A stretch of DNA of 64,000 nt from Aphanothece cf. minutissima CCALA 015 (GTDB lineage Bacteria; Cyanobacteriota; Cyanobacteriia; PCC-6307; Cyanobiaceae). Shown in pieces: positions 35,807 to 42,905 of this stretch; position 1 is the first letter of the stretch, and the number at the start of each line of letters is the position of its first letter. The position numbers and the translations under genes are program-made. Where the stretch lies: the NCBI GenBank assembly GCA_003003925.1, contig PVWP01000012.1:19383-83382 (forward strand), given 5' to 3'. The notes below the pieces were generated by a model. The model saw only the letters and a list, made by a program, of their open reading frames with translations. It was not told where the DNA came from and searched no databases.

Positions 35807-36813
35807 CGGGCGTTGTCGACGAACTGGGAATTCAGCAGGTTGGTGAGGTCGGGCTTGGTCTTGGCCAGGCCCGTCTCCACCAGGAAGGCGCTGATCTGCT
35901 CGGCGGCATAGGGCAGCGACAGCATCGTGGTGCCCGGCTTGAAGTTGCTGCGGTTCTCCTCGAGGGTCTGGATGGTGGTGCCGGCGTTGTACTCCTTGAA
36001 CTCGGCCTCGCTCACGCCGGAGCGTTCCACCAGAATCGGCAGGGTGCCGGCGGGGTCGTCCTTGATCGTGGCGAGCGTGGCGAACCAGGCGTTGACGATC
36101 TTCTGGACCTTCTCGGGATTCTTGGCGACGAATTCCGTGCGGCAGACGAGCAGATCGCTGATCGCCCCGGGGTGATCCTTGGAGGTGGCCAGGGCCCGGC
36201 TACCCGGCCGCTTCAGAGCCTGGGTGGTGAATGGCGCATAAACGCCCGCCGCATCCACCTTGCCCGCCGCGAAGGCGGCGGCGGCGGCACCGGTTTCGAG
36301 GGGAACGAAGGTGATGTCCTTGGCGGAGAGGCCCGCATCCTTGAGCACCTTCAGCAGCAGGAAGTGGTCGACGGTGCCTTCCTCGGCGGCGACCTTCTTG
36401 CCCTTCAGATCAGGGATCGACTTGATCTCGGCCGCGGCGATGATCTGGTCATTGCCCGTGGAGAAATCGTTCTGGAGCACCACCTGGAGATCCGCTCCAC
36501 CCGCCACCGAACTGATCGTGTCGTTGAGGGTCTGGCTGTTGCAGTCCAGCTGGCCGGCGTTGAGGGCGTTGATCGAATCCAGATAGCCGTCGAACCACTG
36601 CATCGAAGCCGCCACCCCCTGCTTGTCGAACAGCCCCTTGACCTCGGTGACCTTCCAGGGGAACCAGCCCGGCCAGGCGCTGTAGCCGATCTTGACGGGC
36701 GTCTCCTGGCTGGCCGGCTGCTGGCAACCGGCCAGCAATCCTCCCCCGAGGGCGGCCATCAGGGCGAGGGCGATGGCCCGGCGTTGACGACGGAAAAAGG
36801 TGGCTTTCAACAT
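35803..36813 (-). CDS. ABC transporter substrate-binding lipoprotein
   Basis: A periplasmic-binding protein of the NMT1/nitrate-taurine type, 336 residues. The leader RRAIALALMAALGGGLLAGC ends in a lipobox with the modified Cys near residue 30. VKIGYSAWPGWFPWKV opens the first domain, and the WPGW and DAAGVYAPF motifs line the pocket. The expected ligand is a small cation such as guanidine, from the cluster context. ATG 36813 is chosen for the correct signal peptide. A 149-base gap separates it from the upstream ligase gene. Confidence 0.93.
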   Translation of the reverse strand: MLKATFFRRQRRAIALALMAALGGGLLAGCQQPASQETPVKIGYSAWPGWFPWKVTEVKGLFDKQGVAASMQWFDGYLDSINALNAGQLDCNSQTLNDTISSVAGGADLQVVLQNDFSTGNDQIIAAAEIKSIPDLKGKKVAAEEGTVDHFLLLKVLKDAGLSAKDITFVPLETGAAAAAFAAGKVDAAGVYAPFTTQALKRPGSRALATSKDHPGAISDLLVCRTEFVAKNPEKVQKIVNAWFATLATIKDDPAGTLPILVERSGVSEAEFKEYNAGTTIQTLEENRSNFKPGTTMLSLPYAAEQISAFLVETGLAKTKPDLTNLLNSQFVDNAR

Positions 36814-36962
36814 CAGGAAATCGGGGGAGGGGCGGTGGCTGCTCGGATGGGAAGACGACCGGTTCAGGCGCGTTTCCGAGTCGATGGTGAACTGGAAAGT
36901 GGGCTGGGTTCGAGACCCTGTTGCGTGGGTGGATGGGTGAAGGGAGCCCCCCGTGAAGAGGC

Positions 36963-38327
36963 TCAGAAGAACTCCAGGTAACGCTGCTGTTCCCATTCGG
37001 AAACAGCCGAGTGGTAGGACTCCCACTCTTCACGTTTGTAGGAGACAAACGCCTGGAACATGGCATCACCGAATACGCTTTCGGCAAGTGGATCGGCCGC
37101 GAAGGCCTCCACCGCCTCACCGAGCGTTCGGGGCAGCATGTTCAGGCCCCGTTCGGCCCGTTCCGCGGCGCTGAGTGTGTAGGCATTCACCAGGTTGGGG
37201 GCGCCGGGATCCAGTTCTTCTCGGATCCCTTCCAATCCGGCCGCCAGCATCAGGGCAGCGCCGAGATAGGGGTTGCAGGAAATGTCGGCAGCTCGGCATT
37301 CCACCCGGCCACCGGGTGAGGGAATGCGCAGCATGTTGGTGCGGTTGTTGTTGCCGTAGCAGACGAACACCGGTGCCCAGGTGAATCCCGACATGCTCCC
37401 CTGGGCCACCAGGCGCTTGTAGCTGTTGACCGTCGGGGCGATCACCGCGCAGATGGCGGGGGCGTGGCGCAGCACACCGGCGATGAAATGTTCCGCCAGC
37501 CGGGTGACCTTGCCGGGGGTCGCCTCGGGTGTGGCGAACAGGTTGGCCCCGGTCTGAACGTCCGCCAGGGACATGTTGAAGTGGGCGCCACTGCCGGTGC
37601 GATCCCCGAAGGGCTTGGGCATGAAGGTTGCCAGCAGACCGTGCCGATGGGCGATCTCCTTGGCCATCAGCTTGAAGAAGGTGAGCCGGTCGGCCATGGT
37701 GAGCACGTCGGCGTAGTCGAAATCGGTCTCGAACTGGCCGGGGCCGTCCTCGTGGTCGAAGGAATAGACCCCCCAGCCCAGGCCGTTCATCGCCTGCACC
37801 AGTTCGTCCAGCCAGGGCAGGTTGTCGAGCAGGCCGCGCACGTCATAGGCGGGTTTGTCGAGGGTGTCGCGGTCGCTGAAGGGGACCCAGCCCCCCGCGG
37901 CCCCCTTCTTCAGCACGAAGAACTCGGTCTCGATGCCGAGGTTGAAGCGGAAGCCCATGGCGGCCGCCTCCTGGCGCACCCGGCCGAGAATGTGGCGGCT
38001 GCAGGCCTCGAAGGGCCGGCCGTGCAGGTGCAGGTCGCTGGCGAACCAGGCCACCTCCGGCTGCCAGGGGAGCACGGTGACGCTGGCGGGATCGGGAACC
38101 GCGGCCACCTCGTCGTCGCTCACCTCCTGGGGAACGCCGTCGAGGGCCGCCCCGGTGAACAGTTCGGAGCCGGCCATCATCTGGCCGAGGTGCTCGAGGG
38201 GCACGGCCTTGGCCTTGCTCACCCCGTGCAGATCCACGAAGCTCGCCAGGGCGTAGCGGACCCCCTTGGAACGCAGGTCGGCCTGCAGGGCCGTGGTGGG
38301 GTCGGAGGCGGGATGCTGGTGACTCAT
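36963..38327 (-). CDS. GlnT-type (type III) glutamine synthetase family ligase, copy 1
   Basis: A 454-residue ATP-dependent gamma-glutamyl ligase of the glutamine synthetase fold. GIETEFFVLK, DHEDGPGQFETDF, GSGAHFNMSLAD, NSYKRLVAQ and NNNRTNMLRIPSP are the active-site segments. The ammonium-binding Glu of the flap (FEAP in GSI) is replaced: the sequence is FTWAP. Family members such as gamma-glutamylmethylamide synthetase use amines. It overlaps the hypB stop by 1 base (TGATG), so it is translated with the guanidine-hydrolase maturation genes. Its likely job is to glutamylate ammonia or an amine derived from the guanidine pathway. Confidence 0.9.
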   Translation of the reverse strand: MSHQHPASDPTTALQADLRSKGVRYALASFVDLHGVSKAKAVPLEHLGQMMAGSELFTGAALDGVPQEVSDDEVAAVPDPASVTVLPWQPEVAWFASDLHLHGRPFEACSRHILGRVRQEAAAMGFRFNLGIETEFFVLKKGAAGGWVPFSDRDTLDKPAYDVRGLLDNLPWLDELVQAMNGLGWGVYSFDHEDGPGQFETDFDYADVLTMADRLTFFKLMAKEIAHRHGLLATFMPKPFGDRTGSGAHFNMSLADVQTGANLFATPEATPGKVTRLAEHFIAGVLRHAPAICAVIAPTVNSYKRLVAQGSMSGFTWAPVFVCYGNNNRTNMLRIPSPGGRVECRAADISCNPYLGAALMLAAGLEGIREELDPGAPNLVNAYTLSAAERAERGLNMLPRTLGEAVEAFAADPLAESVFGDAMFQAFVSYKREEWESYHSAVSEWEQQRYLEFF

Positions 38328-39028
38328 CAGGCGTGCATCAAGGCGGGGGAGGTCTGGACGGCCTGGCGCTGGGCGTCGAGCCAGTCGTGCCAGGCCTCGA
38401 AACCCTCTCCGGTGGTGGCGGAGAGGCGGAACACGGCGGTGCGGGGGTTCACCTGGCGGATGTGGGCCTCGATCCGCTCCACATCCACCGGCAGGTGGGG
38501 CAGCAGATCCACTTTGGTGATCAGGACGCAGTCGGCTTCCCGGAACATGACCGGGTACTTGAGCGGCTTGTCGTCCCCCTCGGTGACGCTCAGGAGCGCC
38601 ACCTTGCGGTGCTCCCCGATGGCGAATTCGGCGGGGCAGACCAGGTTTCCCACGTTCTCCACCCAGAGGATGTCCAGAGCGGCGGGATCGAGCCGCTGGC
38701 GCAGCAGCTTGAGGCCGCCGCTGACCATGGCGGCATCCAGGTGGCAGGCACGACCGGTGGTGATCGGCACCACCGGAATCCCCACGGCCTCCAGACGCTC
38801 GGCATCCAGCAGGGTGGTCATGTCGCCCTCGAGCACGGCCATGGCCCAGCGGCCGGCGAGGGCGGCCAGGCTGCGCTCCAGCAGGGAGGTCTTGCCGGCG
38901 CCGGGGCTGCTCATCACGTTGAGGCAGAGCAGGTTCCAGGCGTCGAAGTGCTCGCGGTTGTGGTCGGCCCGGTGCTGGTTGGCCGCCAGCAGGTTGAGGC
39001 CGAGGGTGTCTTCGAGGGGCATGTGCAT
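38327..39028 (-). CDS. hypB: Nickel-insertion GTPase HypB
   Basis: A GTPase that delivers nickel to an apoenzyme. [13 protein letters not shown] is the P-loop, and [16 protein letters not shown] contains the G-domain metal Cys. The N-terminus lacks a His-rich nickel store. The 233-residue length fits GTPases of the guanidine-hydrolase cluster (Synechocystis sll1079). No hydrogenase genes are visible here, so the client is expected to be the guanidine hydrolase two genes upstream. Starts at 39028 and 39022 are both possible. Confidence 0.95.
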   Translation of the reverse strand: MHMPLEDTLGLNLLAANQHRADHNREHFDAWNLLCLNVMSSPGAGKTSLLERSLAALAGRWAMAVLEGDMTTLLDAERLEAVGIPVVPITTGRACHLDAAMVSGGLKLLRQRLDPAALDILWVENVGNLVCPAEFAIGEHRKVALLSVTEGDDKPLKYPVMFREADCVLITKVDLLPHLPVDVERIEAHIRQVNPRTAVFRLSATTGEGFEAWHDWLDAQRQAVQTSPALMHA

Positions 39029-39034
39029 GGCGGA

Positions 39035-39460
39035 TCAGCGGGCGGCGGTGGGGAGGGAAGCGGTGGTTGGTGCGGTAGGCGAGGCGGGGCTGGTGGACGG
39101 GGCGGTTTCGAAGCCGTAGGCGACGGAGCGGATTCGCAGTTCACGGCCGCTGACGATCTCCTCCATCGGGTGGTGGCAGCAGGGGGAGCGGAAACCGTCG
39201 GCCGGGTCGGGGCTGTAGGTGGCCTGGCAGCGGACGCAGCGCCCCACCAGGGGCACCGACTCGATCACCAGCTCGGCGCCGTCGAGCCAGCTGCCCTTGA
39301 CGGCATCGGCCCAGGTGACCACCAGCTGGTCGGGTTCGACGCAGGTGAAGGTGCCCACTTCGAGATGGACCCGATCCACCGCCGGCACCCGGGGAGCGTG
39401 CTGCTGCTTCCACTCGTTCATGGACAGCAGCAGGCAGCGCGTCATGTCGACTTCATGCAT
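39035..39460 (-). CDS. hypA: Nickel chaperone HypA
   Basis: The N-terminal MHEVDMT holds the nickel-binding His2 and Glu3. Zinc ligands start with C75-V-R-C78, but the second pair reads C94-C95-H96-H97 instead of C-x2-C. EEIVSGRELRIRSV matches the end of the HypA core, followed by a low-complexity Thr/Ser/Ala tail of about 25 residues. It corresponds to sll1078 of Synechocystis. It lies 3 bases from the hydrolase stop and 6 bases from the HypB start. Confidence 0.92.
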   Translation of the reverse strand: MHEVDMTRCLLLSMNEWKQQHAPRVPAVDRVHLEVGTFTCVEPDQLVVTWADAVKGSWLDGAELVIESVPLVGRCVRCQATYSPDPADGFRSPCCHHPMEEIVSGRELRIRSVAYGFETAPSTSPASPTAPTTASLPTAAR

Positions 39461-39463
39461 GCC

Positions 39464-40678
39464 CTATCTCCAGGCGCGGTCGACCTGCATGTTGCAGTCC
39501 CTGGAGAGCCAGGCGGGGGCTGACTTACGGGGCAGCTGACCACTCACCACCAGGTGGGCCATGGTGTCGCAGATGACCCGGGTGGCCATCAGGGAGGTCA
39601 TGTCGCTGACGTCGTAGGGGGGGGAGACCTCCACCACCTCAAGGCCGCAGACGGGCACGTTGCGCACGATCAGCTCCAGCAGCTTGAGGGCCTCGCGCGG
39701 CAGCAACCCTCCCGGTTCGGGCCAGCCGGTGCCCGGCACGAAACCGGCATCGATGCAGTCGATGTCGAAGGAGATGTAGACGCAGTCGGTGCCGTCGGTG
39801 GCCCGCTCGATGGCGTACTTGGCCGCCGCCTCCAGGCCCATGTCGCAGATGTCGGTGACGGTGAGCACGTTGGTGCCCCGCTCGCGGCAGACCTTCACCC
39901 CCTCCCGCGGCACCTGCCAGCCGCCGATGCCCAGCTGCACCAGGTTCTCAGCCGGGGCGTTGGCCATGTTGGTGGCATGGAACCACGGGGTGGTGTGCAT
40001 GCGCTCGTCCAGGTCGGTCTCCTGGGTGTCGACGTGGCGATCGAAGTGGATGATGCCCACCTTCTTGTCGCCGAGGTGGCGGCAGACGCCCCGGACGGTG
40101 GGGAAGCCGATCGAGTGGTCGCCGCCCAGGATGATCGGGAAGGCGCCACTGGCGAACACGTGGGCGATGCCCTTGGAGATCTGATCGAAGCTCTTCTCGT
40201 TGTTGGCGGGGATGGTGAAGATGTCACCCACGTCGCAGAGGGTGATCTGCTCCCGCAGATCCACCCCCATCTCGTAGTTGTAGGGGGTGTAGAGGGCCGA
40301 GATGCGCCGGATGCCCTGGGGGCCGAAGCGGGTGCCGGGCCGGTAGGTGGTGCCGCTGTCGTGGGGAACGCCCACCACCGCCACGTCGAACTCGCCGACG
40401 CGGTTCACATCCTCGATGTAGGGCGCCTTCATGAACGTGTTGATGCCCGCGAAATGGGGCAGTTCACCGCGGGAGAAGGTGGAGATGCGCCGGTCGACGA
40501 TGCTCGCGGCCGCCTCCAGGCCATAGCGGTGTCCCAGGTCGACTTCCTGTTGCCAGCCGGTGAGGGGCAGGGAGGCTTCCTTCTCCAGGGCCCGGGCCCC
40601 TTCACTGCCGGCCGGGTGGGGCCCCCGGTCGAAGGCGCTGGCCGCATCGGACGGGCGGCCGCTGGACGGATCGTTCAT
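39464..40678 (-). CDS. gdmH: Guanidine hydrolase (Ni-dependent, ureohydrolase family)
   Basis: Hydrolyses guanidine to urea and ammonia; related to agmatinase/arginase but nickel-loaded through HypA and HypB. The 404 residues include LGGDHSIGFPTV, IHFDRHVDTQ, YISFDIDCIDAGFVPGTGWPEPGG and EVVEVSPPYD. These supply the His and Asp metal ligands, and the long N-terminal region is typical of Sll1077-like enzymes. It is preceded by a guanidine-I riboswitch, which supports guanidine as the substrate. ATG 40678 follows an AGAGGT ribosome site. A longer frame upstream would cover the riboswitch and is rejected. Confidence 0.94.
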   Translation of the reverse strand: MNDPSSGRPSDAASAFDRGPHPAGSEGARALEKEASLPLTGWQQEVDLGHRYGLEAAASIVDRRISTFSRGELPHFAGINTFMKAPYIEDVNRVGEFDVAVVGVPHDSGTTYRPGTRFGPQGIRRISALYTPYNYEMGVDLREQITLCDVGDIFTIPANNEKSFDQISKGIAHVFASGAFPIILGGDHSIGFPTVRGVCRHLGDKKVGIIHFDRHVDTQETDLDERMHTTPWFHATNMANAPAENLVQLGIGGWQVPREGVKVCRERGTNVLTVTDICDMGLEAAAKYAIERATDGTDCVYISFDIDCIDAGFVPGTGWPEPGGLLPREALKLLELIVRNVPVCGLEVVEVSPPYDVSDMTSLMATRVICDTMAHLVVSGQLPRKSAPAWLSRDCNMQVDRAWR

Positions 40679-40710
40679 TCGGACCTCTGAGCACGGTGGG
40701 GATGGGGCGG

Positions 40711-40860
40711 TCTCCCGGGCTTTTGTCCCTCCGTGCCACGCACCGGTGAGAACAGGGTTCTCGCATCCGGTGGGTGCGCTTCTCTCGGACCAGGCATCCC
40801 CCCGGTTGCCGGCAGTGCCAGAAATGGCAAGGCCAGCAATGGGGGACCGGAACCCTAGAA
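40711..40860 (-). promoter_or_regulatory. Guanidine-I (ykkC) riboswitch
   Basis: On the minus strand the conserved elements appear in order: CTAGGGTTCCGG (40857-40846), CTGGTCCGAGAG (near 40794-40783), and ACGGAGGGACAAAAGCCCGG then GAGA (40734-40711). These match the ykkC aptamer that senses guanidine. It lies 33 bases before gdmH and should switch on the whole cluster. A GCACGG/CCGTGC pairing (40736-40731 with 40696-40691) places the 3' arm next to the AGAGGT ribosome site, which suggests control of translation. Confidence 0.95.
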
Positions 40861-40936
40861 GCAATATCCGCTCAGTGATCCTGAAGGCCCCCGGGCGGGA
40901 CGGTTGTGACGGTTGCTACGGGATTCGGGCGCGGGT

Positions 40937-41215
40937 TCAGGTAGGGCAGGGGAGACCGGCCGCCTTGCGGTTGGTCTCGCGGCGCAGCAGCAGGAAGAGA
41001 TAGTCCGGGTCCTTGTACTGGCTCGGCAGGCACTGGTGCAGTTGCTCGAGCCGGTGCCAGCAGACCGTGCGCTGGATCTTTTTGAGGGTCCGACCTTCCC
41101 GGACCAGCAGGCGCAGAGCCTTGCAATACATCGAATAATTGGCCTCCAGTTCACCGATGGTGACTTTCGGGATCGTGACCTTCGGCAGGGACGCTGGAAG
41201 CGATCGGGCGGTCAT
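40937..41215 (-). CDS. Small protein of a two-member paralogous family (copy B)
   Basis: A 92-residue protein. ELEANYSMYCKALRLLVREG and RTLKKIQRTVCWHRL closely match copy A at 19657-19923. The start MTARSLPASLPKV at 41215 contains a short duplicated KVTIPKVTI segment. The sequence suggests two basic helices that may bind nucleic acid; this is inference. The gene reads toward the riboswitch, 77 bases away, and is probably separately expressed. Confidence 0.8.
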   Translation of the reverse strand: MTARSLPASLPKVTIPKVTIGELEANYSMYCKALRLLVREGRTLKKIQRTVCWHRLEQLHQCLPSQYKDPDYLFLLLRRETNRKAAGLPCPT

Positions 41216-41421
41216 CGGCCATCCTTCGGGGCAGGCCCCGCAGAGATCCATCCACTGTCGTCCATCGGCGGCCGGGGCGCGCCCCCCATCCGGGGACATT
41301 CCCGCGCCGGTCGCCGATCGGCCAGAGGCGAGCGCCATGGGGGTTCCCTGACCAGCCCGGCGCCGGGGAGTGGCACCCCTTCCGATTCAGTTAAGGTTTG
41401 GGCAGCAGACGAATCCCCGGC

Positions 41422-41580
41422 ATGTACGAAGACCATCCCGTGATGAACGCGCTGCTGCAGCAGCTCCGCTCCCTCAACGAGCAGTACAGCCACCTCCCCA
41501 ACGAGCTCAACCGGTACCGCGTCGTGCGCCAGGAGCAGCTGATCGCCCAGTGGGCCCCCGGTGTCAGCGTCGCCGGCTGA
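41422..41580 (+). CDS. Very small tandem paralogue 1, 52 residues
   Basis: Contains QQLRSLNEQYSHLPNELNRYR and the motif NRYRVVRQEQLIAQW shared with the next gene. It is highly charged, helical and without a signal or membrane span. ATG 41422 is used; an earlier in-frame start at 41398 lies too close to the preceding region. It looks like a picocyanobacteria-type small protein of unknown function. Confidence 0.75.
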   Translation: MYEDHPVMNALLQQLRSLNEQYSHLPNELNRYRVVRQEQLIAQWAPGVSVAG

Positions 41581-41618
41581 GCCCTCCCTCCCCCTGTTGA
41601 TGCCTCCCCCGTGAGGTG

Positions 41619-41822
41619 ATGAACAAGAACCACCCCGTCTACCACTCCCTCATGGCCAGGCTGGAGAGTCTGCGGGACCAGTACCGGCAGCATCCCAGCG
41701 AGCGGAACCGTTACCGGCTGGTGCGGCAGGAGCAGCTGATCGCCCAGTGGGTGGCCGCCTCCGACCTGCCGACCCCTTTCTTCGCTTCCACGGGCGGCGC
41801 GCCGGCACCGGCGCCAACATGA
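41619..41822 (+). CDS. Very small tandem paralogue 2, 67 residues
   Basis: Contains LESLRDQYRQHPSERNRYR and NRYRLVRQEQLIAQW, matching paralogue 1 nearly residue for residue. It carries a Pro/Ala-rich C-terminal tail absent from paralogue 1. The two genes lie 38 bases apart in the same direction, evidence of tandem duplication. GTG 41616 is adjacent to ATG 41619; the ATG is preferred. The function is unknown. Confidence 0.75.
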   Translation: MNKNHPVYHSLMARLESLRDQYRQHPSERNRYRLVRQEQLIAQWVAASDLPTPFFASTGGAPAPAPT

Positions 41823-41927
41823 AGAAAATCCCTCGCTTTGCCGTCGGGTGTCCCTTGTTGCTCTCGGGCTCCCCTTGACCCGCTATTCCGTAGACAGCAC
41901 ACCACTGTCGGCAGGAAGGGCAAAGGT

Positions 41928-42905
41928 ATGGGCAAGAAGGACAAGAGTGGTCTCAAGATCAAGACCCTGAAGATCAAGTCGCCGAAGAAGAAGGACTCCG
42001 CAGGCAAGCACCGCTCGGACAGCGCCTATGGCAACGGTCTCGCCTCCTCCGGTGTGAGTGAGTCGGATCTCTACAGGCCCTCGCCGATTCTCGACGACCT
42101 CTCCCACCATTCCGAGGGACGTCCCCCCAAGCTGGATCGCAAGTTCTACGAAAAGGAACTGGCCCGGCTCCAGGTGGAGCTGGTGAAGATGCAGTACTGG
42201 GTCAAGCATGTGGGTTACCGCATGATCCTGCTGTTCGAGGGCCGGGATGCGGCCGGCAAAGGCGGCACCATCAAGCGCATCACGGAGCCGCTCAACCCGC
42301 GGGGCTGCAACGTGGTGGCCCTCGGCACCCCCTCCGACCAGCAGAAGACCCAGTGGTACTTCCAGCGCTATGTGGAGAACTTCCCCTCCGCCGGTGAAAT
42401 CGTCCTGTTCGACCGCAGCTGGTACAACCGGGCCGGCGTCGAGAAGGTGATGGGCTTCTGCACGCCCGAGCAGGTGGAGGAGTTCATGCTCTCCTGTCCG
42501 GAGTTCGAGCGCATGCTGGTGCGCAGCGGCATCACCCTGATCAAGTACTGGTTCTCCGTCAGTGATGACGAGCAGGAGGCCCGGTTCCGCTCCCGCCTGG
42601 AGGATCCGGCCCGCCGCTGGAAGCTGAGCCCGATGGATCTGGAATCCAGGGACCGCTGGGTGGAGTTCTCCCGGGCCAAGGACGAGATGTTCGCCCACAC
42701 CAACATCCCGGAGGCCCCCTGGTTCACCGTCGAGGCCAATGACAAGCGCCGGGCCAGGCTCAACTGCATCCGCCATCTGCTCAGCAAGGTCCCCTATGAG
42801 GACATGACACCCAAGGCGATCGAACTGCCCCCCCGCAAGAGCGGGTCCGATTACCAGCGTCCGCCGATGAACGAGCAGTTCTTCGTGCCCAACGCCTACC
42901 CCTGA
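41928..42905 (+). CDS. ppk2: Polyphosphate kinase 2
   Basis: Transfers phosphate between polyphosphate and nucleotides. A 50-residue Lys-rich N-terminal tail (KIKTLKIKSPKKK) precedes the kinase core. EGRDAAGKGG (residues 104-113) is Walker A, FDRSWYNRAGVE with Asp162 is Walker B, and YWFSVSDDEQEARFRSR is the lid region. The 325-residue length is normal for a one-domain PPK2. It is preceded by a CAAAGG-type ribosome site at ATG 41928. Its last 10 bases overlap the CPBP protease gene on the other strand. Confidence 0.95.
   Translation: MGKKDKSGLKIKTLKIKSPKKKDSAGKHRSDSAYGNGLASSGVSESDLYRPSPILDDLSHHSEGRPPKLDRKFYEKELARLQVELVKMQYWVKHVGYRMILLFEGRDAAGKGGTIKRITEPLNPRGCNVVALGTPSDQQKTQWYFQRYVENFPSAGEIVLFDRSWYNRAGVEKVMGFCTPEQVEEFMLSCPEFERMLVRSGITLIKYWFSVSDDEQEARFRSRLEDPARRWKLSPMDLESRDRWVEFSRAKDEMFAHTNIPEAPWFTVEANDKRRARLNCIRHLLSKVPYEDMTPKAIELPPRKSGSDYQRPPMNEQFFVPNAYP

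Noticed and set aside
40679-40864. Upstream extension of the guanidine hydrolase frame
   Set aside because: It would translate through a conserved riboswitch; ATG 40678 with a ribosome site is the real start.
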